Below are positions 17,814-25,729 of a stretch of DNA of 64,000 nucleotides, piece by piece. Position numbers and translations under genes: made by a program. Source of the stretch: Pseudomonas sp. Root71 (lineage in GTDB: Bacteria > Pseudomonadota > Gammaproteobacteria > Pseudomonadales > Pseudomonadaceae); assembly GCF_001429045.1 (NCBI RefSeq), contig NZ_LMHY01000025.1, forward strand, positions 192,040 to 256,039, read 5' to 3'. The notes under the pieces are model-generated. The model was given only the letters and a program-made list of their open reading frames with translations, was not told where the DNA came from and did not search any database. The number at the start of each line of letters is the position of its first letter. The first letter of the stretch is position 1.

Positions 17814-18707
17814 TCAGTCCAACGGCACCAGCCATTGCTTCGATGCGCTGACCAATTGATCGGTGAGCAGCCCCAGCAACTGGCCGCCATTACGCCAATG
17901 ATGCCAGTACAGCGGCACATCGATCGGCTTATCTGGCAGCAGCTCCTGCAATACCCCCCTTTCAAGTTGCTCGCGCACCTGCAGTTCCGGAACCAGCCCC
18001 CAGCCCAGCCCGGCTTCCGTCAGACGAATGAAACCTTCGGAGGACGGGCACAAATGGTGTTCGAATCCACCCTCGACACCGAGGGACGCAAGGTAGCGAT
18101 GCTGCAGGAAATCGTCCGGGCCAAATACCAGCGCCGGGGTTCGGGCCAACTGATCGGCGCGTACCCCCTGCGGAAAATGCCGGGCAATGAAGGCGGGGCT
18201 GGCCAGCGCACGGTAACGCATGGCCCCCAGCAACACGCTGCGCGCACCTGCCACCGGACGCTCACTGGCGCAGACGCAGGCTGCCACTTCACCGGCACGC
18301 ATGCGCTTGAGGCCGACGGTCTGGTCTTCGACCACCAGATCCATCAACAGATGTTGCTCGGCGCAAAACTCGCCCACCGCCTGCGCCCACCATGTGGCCA
18401 GGCTGTCGGCGTTCAGGGCGATCCGCAGGCGTTCCGGCAGGCCCTCTTCATCCAGCGCCGGCACCAGGCTTTGCAGATCCCGTTCAAGCAAACGCACCTG
18501 CTGCACGTGGTTGAGCAACCGCCGGCCGATTTCCGTCGGCGTTGGCGGTGTGGCCCGCACCAGCACCGGCTGGCCAACCCGCGCCTCCAGCAGCTTGATG
18601 CGTTGGGAAATCGCCGATTGCGACAAGCCCAGCACTTGGGCCGCCCGCTCAAAACCGGCCTGTTCGACCACAGCGGCCAAGGCAGAAAGCAATTTATAGT
18701 CGAACAT
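17814..18707 (-). CDS. argP: LysR regulator ArgP (IciA)
   Basis: LysR regulator of 297 residues, starting MFDYKLLSALAAVVEQAGFE, the usual ArgP N-terminus, followed by HTH RAAQVLGLSQSAISQRIKLL. ArgP senses arginine and lysine and activates the exporter argO in E. coli. Here it is divergent from an ACT-domain gene and a LysE/ArgO exporter, so amino-acid overflow control is the obvious role. An upstream in-frame start (18803) would overlap the divergent promoter and was rejected. Confidence 0.92.
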   Translation of the reverse strand: MFDYKLLSALAAVVEQAGFERAAQVLGLSQSAISQRIKLLEARVGQPVLVRATPPTPTEIGRRLLNHVQQVRLLERDLQSLVPALDEEGLPERLRIALNADSLATWWAQAVGEFCAEQHLLMDLVVEDQTVGLKRMRAGEVAACVCASERPVAGARSVLLGAMRYRALASPAFIARHFPQGVRADQLARTPALVFGPDDFLQHRYLASLGVEGGFEHHLCPSSEGFIRLTEAGLGWGLVPELQVREQLERGVLQELLPDKPIDVPLYWHHWRNGGQLLGLLTDQLVSASKQWLVPLD

Positions 18708-18803
18708 CAGTTTTCCTAATGAGCGATCAGCAAGATTGGTTTTTCTTATACAGCTTTCACAAGGACAATGACCAGCAAGAACTCTTGAACAAGGATCACC
18801 CAT

Positions 18804-19205
18804 ATGGCTGGCGAAACTTCATTGGCAACGCTGCTGCGCAGCATGAGCCCGCAACTCAACGCCGGCGAATACGTGTTCTGCACCCTGCGAGACGGCAAGT
18901 TGCCCAGGGATCTGGAGATTGTCGGCAGCTTCCGTGAACAGGAAGGCCTGACCGTGATTCTCGAACGTTCCCACGCCGTAAAAGCCGGATTCAGCTTCGA
19001 CTACATCGCAGCCTGGATCACCTTGAACGTACATTCGGCCCTCGAAGCGGTCGGCCTGACCGCCGCGTTCGCCACGGCACTGGGCAAGGCCGGAATCAGT
19101 TGCAACGTGATTGCCGGCTACTACCACGACCATTTGTTTGTCGGCCATGCCGACGCCGACCGCGCCCTGCAAGTGCTGCGGGATCTGGCAGCCAACGCGG
19201 AGTAA
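18804..19205 (+). CDS. ACT-domain protein (tandem ACT-like), candidate amino-acid sensor
   Basis: Cytoplasmic protein of 133 residues with no enzyme domain. The two halves look like ACT modules: an N-terminal DUF2241-type part (LNAGEYVFCTLRDG...GLTVILERSHA) and a second with HSALEAVGLTAAFATALGKAGISCNVIAGYYHDHLFVG. Such modules bind free amino acids. It has an AAGG site at good spacing, and the exporter starts 6 bases after its stop, so the two are co-expressed. It may tune export or ArgP, which would be a three-part sensor/regulator/exporter unit (inference). Confidence 0.88.
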   Translation: MAGETSLATLLRSMSPQLNAGEYVFCTLRDGKLPRDLEIVGSFREQEGLTVILERSHAVKAGFSFDYIAAWITLNVHSALEAVGLTAAFATALGKAGISCNVIAGYYHDHLFVGHADADRALQVLRDLAANAE

Positions 19206-19211
19206 AAAATC

Positions 19212-19814
19212 ATGTGGCAAAGTTATGTGAACGGGCTGCTCGTGGCCTTCGGCCTGATCATGGCGATCGGCACCCAGAATGCGTTTGTCCTGGCGCAAAG
19301 CCTGCGACGTGAACATCACCTGCCGGTGGCGGCGCTCTGCGTGGCCTGCGACGCCCTGTTGGTGGCCGCCGGGGTATTCGGCCTGGCGACCGTACTGGCG
19401 CAGAACCCGACGCTGTTGGCCATCGCCCGCTGGGGCGGTGCAGCATTCTTGTTGTGGTATGGCAGCCAGGCGCTGCGCCGGGCCTTCTCGAAGCAGAGCC
19501 TTGAGCAGGGCGAAGGCCAGACCGTACGCTCGCTGCGGGCGGTGATGCTCAGCGCGCTGGCGGTGACCTTGCTCAACCCGCACGTCTATTTGGATACCGT
19601 TTTGCTGATCGGCTCCCTGGGCGCCCAACAAACCGAGCCCGGCGCTTATGTCGTAGGCGCGGCCAGTGCCTCGCTATTGTGGTTTTTCACCCTGGCCCTC
19701 GGTGCGGCATGGCTGGCACCGTGGCTCGCCCGGCCCAGCACCTGGCGAATTCTCGATCTGTTGGTGGCGGTGATGATGTTTGCCGTAGCGCTGCAACTGA
19801 TCGCGGCCATCTGA
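19212..19814 (+). CDS. argO: LysE/ArgO-family amino-acid exporter
   Basis: Inner-membrane exporter of 200 residues with five to six hydrophobic segments. The N-terminal family signature is LIMAIGTQNAFVLAQSLRRE and the internal one LNPHVYLDTVLLIGSLGAQQ, both typical of the arginine/lysine exporters LysE and ArgO. It follows the ACT gene with an intergenic gap of 6 bases. Control by the divergent argP is expected from the family. Substrate (arginine, lysine or both) is not settled by sequence. Confidence 0.9.
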   Translation: MWQSYVNGLLVAFGLIMAIGTQNAFVLAQSLRREHHLPVAALCVACDALLVAAGVFGLATVLAQNPTLLAIARWGGAAFLLWYGSQALRRAFSKQSLEQGEGQTVRSLRAVMLSALAVTLLNPHVYLDTVLLIGSLGAQQTEPGAYVVGAASASLLWFFTLALGAAWLAPWLARPSTWRILDLLVAVMMFAVALQLIAAI

Positions 19815-19978
19815 TCGGCGGAACCTCTATTCCACACAGTTGTTGCGTGGTTATGCCGCCCCCCCGGTGCTATGATCCGACTCCCTGCGCCGCAAAGAGT
19901 ACAAACTCCCCGGCGCTTGTCTGGCCGCCCGTGATCGGCCTTGCGCTCACCGCAACTGACCTGACTAGGAGAATCATC

Positions 19979-20575
19979 ATGGCTTTCGAATTGCCGCCAC
20001 TGCCGTACGCACACGATGCCCTGCAGCCGCACATCTCCAAGGAAACCCTGGAGTTCCACCACGACAAGCACCACAACACCTACGTCGTGAACCTGAACAA
20101 CCTGGTGCCAGGCACCGAGTTCGAAGGCAAGACCCTGGAAGAAATCGTCAAGACTTCCTCGGGCGGTATCTTCAACAACGCCGCTCAGGTCTGGAACCAC
20201 ACTTTCTACTGGAACTGCCTGGCGCCAAACGCTGGCGGTCAACCAACCGGCGCTCTGGCTGAAGCCATCAACGCGGCCTTCGGTTCGTTCGACAAGTTCA
20301 AGGAAGAGTTCAGCAAGACTTCCATCGGCACCTTCGGTTCCGGTTGGGGCTGGCTGGTGAAGAAGGCTGACGGTTCCCTGGCCCTGGCCAGCACCATCGG
20401 CGCCGGCAACCCGCTGACCAACGGCGACACCCCGCTGCTGACCTGCGACGTCTGGGAACACGCTTACTACATCGACTACCGCAACCTGCGTCCGAAGTAC
20501 GTCGAAGCGTTCTGGAACCTGGTCAACTGGAAGTTCGTGGCCGAGCAGTTCGAAGGCAAAACCTTCACCGCTTAA
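19979..20575 (+). CDS. sodB: Iron superoxide dismutase
   Basis: Cytoplasmic FeSOD of 198 residues, the normal length. Metal ligands are seen in EFHHDKHHNTYV, WNHTFYWNC and CDVWEHAYYIDYRN (one His, one His, Asp and His). AAQVWNH places the Gln in the position expected for iron rather than manganese enzymes. AGGAG precedes the ATG at 19979. A strong terminator follows at 20596-20619. In pseudomonads sodB is iron-responsive through Fur and small RNAs; I saw no clear Fur box directly upstream. Confidence 0.98.
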   Translation: MAFELPPLPYAHDALQPHISKETLEFHHDKHHNTYVVNLNNLVPGTEFEGKTLEEIVKTSSGGIFNNAAQVWNHTFYWNCLAPNAGGQPTGALAEAINAAFGSFDKFKEEFSKTSIGTFGSGWGWLVKKADGSLALASTIGAGNPLTNGDTPLLTCDVWEHAYYIDYRNLRPKYVEAFWNLVNWKFVAEQFEGKTFTA

Positions 20576-20595
20576 GCTCGACGCCAGTCAAAAAA

Positions 20596-20619
20596 CCCGG
20601 CTTTTTAGCCGGGTTTTTT
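20596..20619 (+). terminator. Rho-independent terminator of sodB
   Basis: CCCGGCT, loop TTTT, AGCCGGG, then six T. It begins 20 bases after the sodB stop; an A-run on the left makes it usable in the other direction for the DUF6124 gene too. Confidence 0.93.
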
Positions 20620-20654
20620 ATTGCCCGGGATTTTCAGCGTTCGGCAGGGCCCCT

Positions 20655-20672
20655 TCGCGAGCAGGCTCGCGA
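20655..20672. repeat. Short palindrome of the GCGAGC repeat family
   Basis: TCGCGAGC, two bases, GCTCGCGA: a perfect 8-bp stem made from the ends of the second REP-like family with the centre deleted. Confidence 0.6.
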
Positions 20673-20704
20673 TGAACGATGACGCGGTCAACCTGACTGA
20701 ATAC

Positions 20705-20971
20705 CTATCCCTGCGGATCGACGTTATCCAACGCACGATTCACCGCCAGTTCCGCCAGCATGATGATCTGCGCAATGGCCAACGCCGTGTTGCGCTGAGG
20801 GCCGGTCAGGAAGGTGGCGAAATCACTCGCCATGACGTTGGCCGAAGCCAATGACTCACAAGCGTGGGCCAGCAGGGATTCGGTATCCATGTCCGGGACG
20901 ATCATGAACATGGTGTTGGGGGTGTAGGGTTTGGCTGTATTTAAGGGCGGATCGGGGATTAACTTATCCAC
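20705..20971 (-). CDS. Small DUF6124-type protein, GTG start
   Basis: Small soluble protein of 88 residues starting MDKLIPDPPLN with GTG at 20971. TAGGAA lies 7 bases upstream of the start, while the longer open frame has no such site. The body (MFMIVPDMDTESLLAHACES, then helical LAIAQIIMLAELAVNRALD) matches the short pseudomonad proteins I know as DUF6124, whose function is undescribed. It lies alone between sodB and bifA, where P. aeruginosa has no such gene as I recall, and carries an elaborate structured leader (20973-21230). Confidence 0.75.
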   Translation of the reverse strand: MDKLIPDPPLNTAKPYTPNTMFMIVPDMDTESLLAHACESLASANVMASDFATFLTGPQRNTALAIAQIIMLAELAVNRALDNVDPQG

Positions 20972-20972
20972 T

Positions 20973-21230
20973 GAAATATTCCTATGCGGTGGGTGCCACC
21001 CATTGCCGTTCTCACACGGCAAAGAGGTGGCAGCTATGTGCGAGGTGAGAAAACCGGTCATAGGCACCCGGCCAGACAAAAGTCTGCCCGCACACAGCCG
21101 CCATAACGCATTTACAGACAGCGGATAAGCTGGCGGCAATTATGCGGATACTGGCACTGGATGACTATGACTTGCCGGGTTCTCACACCCGATCGCTGAG
21201 TTTTCAGCGACAGTCAGAGGCTATTGAGTC
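20973..21230 (-). ncRNA. Structured, antisense-like leader of the DUF6124-type gene (candidate C4/P4-type RNA)
   Basis: On the transcribed strand the region holds hairpins at 21195-21210, 21176-21191 and 20994-21032. The last is 22 bases before the GTG. Two of them (21176-21191 and 21003-21022) expose the same loop, TCTCAC on the plus strand. Between them, 21045-21051 reads GTGAGAA, the reverse complement of TTCTCAC. Loop, complement, loop is the logic of phage C4/P4 immunity RNAs. No integrase or phage gene is nearby. The assignment is inference. Confidence 0.45.
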
Positions 21231-21312
21231 CGCTTCCGACGGGCAACCTGAAAACTGCGTGGGAAACTTCTGGCGCTTTCCTACACCGCACTAACTCGCA
21301 AAAACGTAACGC

Positions 21313-21412
21313 GGAGCCAGCTCCCACAGGGATTGGGGACATCTGCAAAAACCAGGTCGGCCATCAGGCCGCCTTCGCGGGCAAGTCGGATCGCCGCACC
21401 GCCGCTCCCACA
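21313..21412. repeat. Fragments of the CGAGC...GCTCCCAC repeat family
   Basis: GGAGCCAGCTCCCACAGGGA and, further on, TTCGCGGGCAAGTCGGATCG followed by CGCTCCCACAG are diverged copies of the second REP-like family. They lie in the non-coding block between the DUF6124 leader and bifA. Confidence 0.65.
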
Positions 21413-21424
21413 GAAGAGCAAAAG

Positions 21425-21655
21425 CAGAGCAGCCCACACCGCGCCGCTTTTTCACCACTCATCAGGCCGAGCGTTAGCTCGCCTGCAGCTCTTGATCTTG
21501 ATCCACCCGCCCCCTCGGCAGGCTGAGTGGAGGTGTTCATCCGGGGACCTTTGGTTCCTTTGGGCTGGGCCGGCACTCCGGCGTTTGCCAAAGGGACTCG
21601 CCGTAAGGGCGAAACCATAAGCCGCCGTTACCGAAGAAATGGATATGTACTCCGT
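21425..21655. repeat. Long multi-hairpin intergenic repeat of pseudomonads
   Basis: The stretch contains GCAGCTCTTGATCTTGATCC and then TTTGGTTCCTTTGGG ... CCAAAGGGACTCGCC. Nested stems are CCTTTGG/CCAAAGG (around 21557 and 21588), GCCGG/CCGGC and CGCC/GGCG. I recognise this layout from many intergenic regions of Pseudomonas, where it is often miscalled as a protein. The small frame at 21364-21618 is one such artefact. No gene is seen in 21140-21959 as a whole. Confidence 0.7.
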
Positions 21656-21959
21656 TAAAACTCCAAAACAACCTACAGAATCCAAGGCGTTTTCCGACGA
21701 TGAAACAAGCCGTCCAGCCCTTGCTCCCCCGCCGCGGACGACTAACATCAAATAGAAGGAAAAAATCTCCACCCCGCCCCTCAAGTTGAAGGACTCGACA
21801 ACCGACACAGTGCTAATAGGCTAACTCGCCAGTACAACTGCAAATCGGCCAAGCTGCAGGCAAAATCCCCCAAGGATGATTGTCCCTTTGACTGCCATCA
21901 CGGGATTGCCAATACTCATGGCAACTTGATGCTACCCGCACGGAACAAGGAATAACCCT

Positions 21960-24011
21960 TTGAAGCTGGAACTCAAGAACAGCTTGTCGGTGAAGTTGCT
22001 CCGGGTCGTGCTCCTGTCGGCATTGATCGTCGGCGTGGTCTTGAGCTGCGCGCAAATTGTGTTCGATGCCTATAAAACACGCCAGGCCGTCGCCAGCGAT
22101 GCCGAACGGATCCTCGACATGTTTCGCGATCCCTCGACCCAGGCCGTCTACAGCCTGGACCGGGAAATGGGCATGCAGGTGATCGAAGGCCTGTTTCAGG
22201 ACGAAGCCGTGCGCAAGGCCTCCATCGGTCATCCCAACGAAGCCATGCTCGCGCAAAAAACCCGCGAATTGCAGCACTCCAACAGTCGCTGGCTCACCGA
22301 CCTGATTCTTGGCAAGGAACGCACCTTCACCACCCAACTGGTCGGCCGCGGGCCCTACAGCGAGTATTACGGCGACCTGAGCATCACCCTCGATACCGCC
22401 AACTACGGCCAAGGGTTCATTGTCAGCTCGGTGATCATATTCATCTCCGGCGTCCTGCGCGCACTCGCCATGGGGTTGGTGTTGTACCTGGTCTACCACT
22501 GGCTGCTGACCAAGCCGCTGTCGCGGATCATCGAGCACCTCACGGAAATCAATCCGGATCGTCCCAGCGAACACAAGATTCCGCAGCTCAAGGGGCACGA
22601 GAACAACGAACTGGGCATCTGGATCAACACCGCCAACCAGTTGCTCGAGTCCATCGAACGCAATACCCATCTGCGCCACGAAGCGGAAAACAGCCTGGTG
22701 CGCATGTCCCAGTACGATTTCCTGACGGGGCTGCCGAACCGGCAGCAATTGCAGCAGCAACTGGACAAGATCCTCGTCGACGCCGGCAAATTGCAACGCC
22801 GGGTCGCCGTGTTGTGTGTCGGCCTCGATGACTTCAAGGGCATCAACGAGCAATTCAGCTACCAGACAGGCGACCAATTGCTGCTGGCCCTGGCCGATCG
22901 CCTGCGCGGTCATAGTGGTCGCCTGGGCGCCCTCGCCCGCCTCGGTGGCGACCAGTTCGCCCTGGTCCAGGCCGACATCGAGCAGCCCTACGAAGCCGCC
23001 GAGCTGGCGCAAAGCATTCTCGATGACCTGGAAGCGGCGTTTGCCCTCGACCATCAGGAAATCCGCCTGCGCGCCACCATCGGCATCACCCTGTTCCCCG
23101 AGGACGGTGACAGCACCGAGAAACTGCTGCAAAAGGCCGAGCAGACCATGACGCTGGCCAAGACCCGTTCGCGCAACCGCTATCAGTTCTATATCGCCAG
23201 CGTCGACACCGAAATGCGTCGTCGCCGCGAGCTGGAAAAAGACCTGCGCGATGCGTTGATCCGCAATCAGTTCTACCTCGTCTACCAGCCGCAGATCAGC
23301 TACCGCGACAACCGCGTGGTGGGCGTCGAAGCACTGATTCGCTGGCAACATCCCGAGCACGGTCTGGTGCCGCCGGATCTGTTCATCCCACTGGCCGAAC
23401 AGAACGGCACCATCATTGCCATCGGCGAATGGGTGCTGGACCAGGCCTGCAAACAACTGCGCGAGTGGCATGACCAGGGCTTCTCCGACCTGCGCATGGC
23501 GGTAAACCTGTCTACGGTTCAATTGCACCACGCCGAACTGCCACGGGTGGTCAACAACCTGCTGCAGATGTACCGCCTGCCACCGCGCAGCCTGGAACTG
23601 GAAGTCACCGAAACCGGCCTGATGGAAGACATCAGCACCGCGGCCCAGCACTTGCTCAGCCTGCGCCGCTCTGGCGCGCTGATCGCCATCGACGACTTCG
23701 GAACCGGCTATTCGTCCTTGAGCTATCTCAAGAGCCTGCCTCTGGACAAGATCAAGATCGACAAGAGCTTCGTCCAGGACCTGCTCGATGACGACGACGA
23801 TGCGACCATCGTTCGCGCCATCATCCAGTTGGGCAAGAGCCTGGGCATGCAGGTGATTGCCGAAGGCGTGGAAACCGCCGAGCAAGAGGCCTATATCATT
23901 TCCGAAGGCTGCCACGAAGGTCAGGGCTATCACTACAGCAAGCCTTTGCCGGCACGGGAACTGGGCGTTTACCTCAAGCAGGCCCAACGCAGTAATGCGG
24001 CCATCCTCTGA
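21960..24011 (+). CDS. bifA: c-di-GMP phosphodiesterase BifA (degenerate GGDEF plus EAL)
   Basis: Inner-membrane c-di-GMP phosphodiesterase of 683 residues. Membrane helices (about 12-34 and 165-187) flank a periplasmic region; a HAMP-like linker, a GGDEF domain and an EAL domain follow. The GGDEF signature is GGDQF (329-333), so cyclase activity is unlikely. The EAL domain is complete: EALIRW (457-462), VNLS, EVTETG, AIDDFGTGYSSL, KIKIDKSF, AEGVET, and EGQGY. BifA of P. aeruginosa has the same GGDQF form and also neighbours sodB; it lowers c-di-GMP to favour swarming over biofilm. The start is TTG at 21960 with AAGGAA 7 bases upstream. Confidence 0.95.
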   Translation: MKLELKNSLSVKLLRVVLLSALIVGVVLSCAQIVFDAYKTRQAVASDAERILDMFRDPSTQAVYSLDREMGMQVIEGLFQDEAVRKASIGHPNEAMLAQKTRELQHSNSRWLTDLILGKERTFTTQLVGRGPYSEYYGDLSITLDTANYGQGFIVSSVIIFISGVLRALAMGLVLYLVYHWLLTKPLSRIIEHLTEINPDRPSEHKIPQLKGHENNELGIWINTANQLLESIERNTHLRHEAENSLVRMSQYDFLTGLPNRQQLQQQLDKILVDAGKLQRRVAVLCVGLDDFKGINEQFSYQTGDQLLLALADRLRGHSGRLGALARLGGDQFALVQADIEQPYEAAELAQSILDDLEAAFALDHQEIRLRATIGITLFPEDGDSTEKLLQKAEQTMTLAKTRSRNRYQFYIASVDTEMRRRRELEKDLRDALIRNQFYLVYQPQISYRDNRVVGVEALIRWQHPEHGLVPPDLFIPLAEQNGTIIAIGEWVLDQACKQLREWHDQGFSDLRMAVNLSTVQLHHAELPRVVNNLLQMYRLPPRSLELEVTETGLMEDISTAAQHLLSLRRSGALIAIDDFGTGYSSLSYLKSLPLDKIKIDKSFVQDLLDDDDDATIVRAIIQLGKSLGMQVIAEGVETAEQEAYIISEGCHEGQGYHYSKPLPARELGVYLKQAQRSNAAIL

Positions 24012-24114
24012 ATCGTCAAAAACCGCACGGCGACCCTCGCTCGCTCGGGCGATCCTTTGATTTGCAGCAAACCACCCGCTGAATAAGAAATATTTACAGG
24101 TACAACCCTTTACA

Positions 24115-24139
24115 GATAATGCGAAAGATTTGCATTATG
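24115..24139 (+). promoter_or_regulatory. Candidate Fur site upstream of the imelysin gene
   Basis: GATAATGC, nine bases, GCATTATG: the inverted arms ATAATGC and GCATTAT are perfect and match the outer parts of the Fur consensus (GATAAT...ATTATC), although the spacing is longer than the classical 19-bp form. It ends 57 bases before the ATG at 24197. Members of this gene group are iron-regulated in P. aeruginosa, as I recall. Confidence 0.5.
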
Positions 24140-24196
24140 TCGCAGTTTTGCGTGTGCATAGCACGACTCCACCCCTATCGAAGCAGGATGTTCGCC

Positions 24197-25546
24197 ATGA
24201 TTCGTATGCCTCTGGCTACCGCCAGTCTGTTGGCCATCGCTATTTCCCTCGCCGGTTGCGGCGAAGGTAAAGACCAAGAAAAAGCTGCCGCGCCAGCTGC
24301 CAGCACTGCGGCTGCCCCGGCTGCTCCAGCCGCTGCGCCTGCTGCTGCCGGTAAAGTCGACGAAGCTGCCGCCAAGGCCGTTGTCGCCCATTACGCCGAC
24401 ATCGTTTTCGCCGTTTACAGCGATGCCGAATCCACCGCGAAGACCCTGCAAACCGCCGTAGACGCTTTCCTCGCCAAGCCGAACGCCGACACCCTGAAAG
24501 CCGCCAAGGCTGCCTGGGTTGCCGCTCGCGTGCCTTACCTGCAGAGCGAAGTGTTCCGCTTCGGCAACACCATCGTTGACGACTGGGAAGGTCAACTGAA
24601 CGCCTGGCCGCTGGACGAAGGCCTGATCGACTACGTCGACAAATCCTACGAACACGCTCTGGGCAACCCGGGTGCCACTGCCAACATCATCGCCAACACT
24701 GAAGTGCAGATCGGCGAAGACAAGGTCGATGTCAAAGACATCACCCCGGCAAAACTCGCCAGCCTGAACGAGCTGGGCGGTTCCGAGGCCAACGTCGCCA
24801 CCGGCTACCACGCCATCGAATTCCTGCTCTGGGGCCAGGACCTGAACGGCACCGGCCCTGGCGCCGGCAACCGTCCGGCTTCGGACTACCTGGAAGGCAA
24901 AGGCGCTACCGGCGGTCACAACGATCGTCGTCGTGCCTACCTGAAGTCCGTGACTCAGTTGCTGGTCAGCGACCTGGAAGAAATGGTCGGTAACTGGAAG
25001 CCGAACGTGGCCGACAACTACCGCGCCACCCTGGAAGCGGAACCGGCTGAAACCGGCCTGCGTAAAATGCTGTTCGGCATGGGCAGCCTGTCCCTGGGTG
25101 AACTGGCGGGCGAGCGCATGAAGGTTTCCCTGGAAGCCAACTCCCCGGAAGACGAACAGGATTGCTTCAGCGACAACACCCACAACTCGCACTTCTACGA
25201 TGCCAAGGGCATTCGTAACGTGTACCTGGGTGAATACACTCGCGTCGACGGCACCAAAATGACCGGCGCCAGCCTGTCGTCCCTGGTGGCCAAGGCCGAT
25301 CCGGCTGCCGACACCGCGCTCAAAGACGACCTGGCCGCCACCGAAGCCAAGCTTCAGGTCATGGTCGACCACGCCAACAAGGGTGAGCACTACGACCAGT
25401 TGATCGCTGCCGGCAACACCGCGGGCAACCAGATCGTCCGTGACGCCATCGCGTCCCTGGTCAAGCAGACCGGTTCGATCGAAGCCGCCGCTGGCAAACT
25501 GGGCATCAACGACCTGAACCCGGACAACGCTGATCACGAATTCTGA
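24197..25546 (+). CDS. icmP: Imelysin-family lipoprotein (IcmP-like)
   Basis: Exported protein of 449 residues with a lipoprotein signal: MIRMPLATASLLAIAISLAG then Cys (LAGC). An Ala/Pro-rich linker follows, then an imelysin domain. The metal-type motif GxHxxE is intact (TGYHAIEFLLWGQD). The P. aeruginosa homologue was named an insulin-cleaving metalloproteinase; related EfeO proteins bind iron. The ATG at 24197 is preferred because of AGGA upstream; two earlier in-frame ATGs lack a site. A terminator at 25569-25591 separates it from the next genes, so it can be transcribed alone. Role in iron uptake is inferred from family and site. Confidence 0.92.
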   Translation: MIRMPLATASLLAIAISLAGCGEGKDQEKAAAPAASTAAAPAAPAAAPAAAGKVDEAAAKAVVAHYADIVFAVYSDAESTAKTLQTAVDAFLAKPNADTLKAAKAAWVAARVPYLQSEVFRFGNTIVDDWEGQLNAWPLDEGLIDYVDKSYEHALGNPGATANIIANTEVQIGEDKVDVKDITPAKLASLNELGGSEANVATGYHAIEFLLWGQDLNGTGPGAGNRPASDYLEGKGATGGHNDRRRAYLKSVTQLLVSDLEEMVGNWKPNVADNYRATLEAEPAETGLRKMLFGMGSLSLGELAGERMKVSLEANSPEDEQDCFSDNTHNSHFYDAKGIRNVYLGEYTRVDGTKMTGASLSSLVAKADPAADTALKDDLAATEAKLQVMVDHANKGEHYDQLIAAGNTAGNQIVRDAIASLVKQTGSIEAAAGKLGINDLNPDNADHEF

Positions 25547-25568
25547 TCAATGCTGGCTGAGTGAATAA

Positions 25569-25591
25569 GGCGACCTTCGGGTCGCCTTTTT
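25569..25591 (+). terminator. Rho-independent terminator after icmP
   Basis: GGCGACC, tetraloop TTCG, GGTCGCC and five T. It begins 22 bases after the stop and should end the icmP transcript before the di-haem gene. Confidence 0.93.
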
Positions 25592-25653
25592 CATACCTGC
25601 CCTACACCGTCCATTGTGGGTAAGCCAAATTACCTGTCCCACATCAAGCAAAC

Positions 25654-25670
25654 GATAATTCCTCTTATTC
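25654..25670 (+). promoter_or_regulatory. Weak candidate Fur site before the di-haem protein gene
   Basis: GATAATTCCTCTTATTC keeps the left GATAAT and a right-hand TTATTC, but the centre departs from the Fur consensus. It lies 59 bases upstream of the ATG at 25730. It is supported mainly by the iron-related context. Confidence 0.3.
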
Positions 25671-25729
25671 AAATTCCCATCCCCTGTTAGACTTTGCGCC
25701 CTTGTTTTGCTCGTCTTGCAGGATGTCTG

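Noticed and set aside
18708..18803. Longer ArgP start at 18803
   Set aside because: It would add 32 Cys-rich residues and cover the divergent promoter; the family N-terminus begins at 18707.
20973..21230. A prophage or satellite remnant carrying the immunity-like leader
   Set aside because: No integrase, attachment-site repeat or phage structural gene is seen on either side; only the RNA-like architecture suggests such an origin.
21364..21618. 84-codon minus frame in the repeat region
   Set aside because: It lies inside a multi-hairpin intergenic repeat and is the kind of product often miscalled in Pseudomonas annotation.
21639..21755. 38-codon plus frame starting ATGGATATGTAC
   Set aside because: The start belongs to the conserved end of the intergenic repeat; there is no proper ribosome site and no further support.
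21813..23987. 724-codon open frame on the minus strand opposite bifA
   Set aside because: It mirrors a complete EAL protein on the plus strand. Long antisense frames are expected from high-GC third-position bias, and it has no domain or ribosome site.
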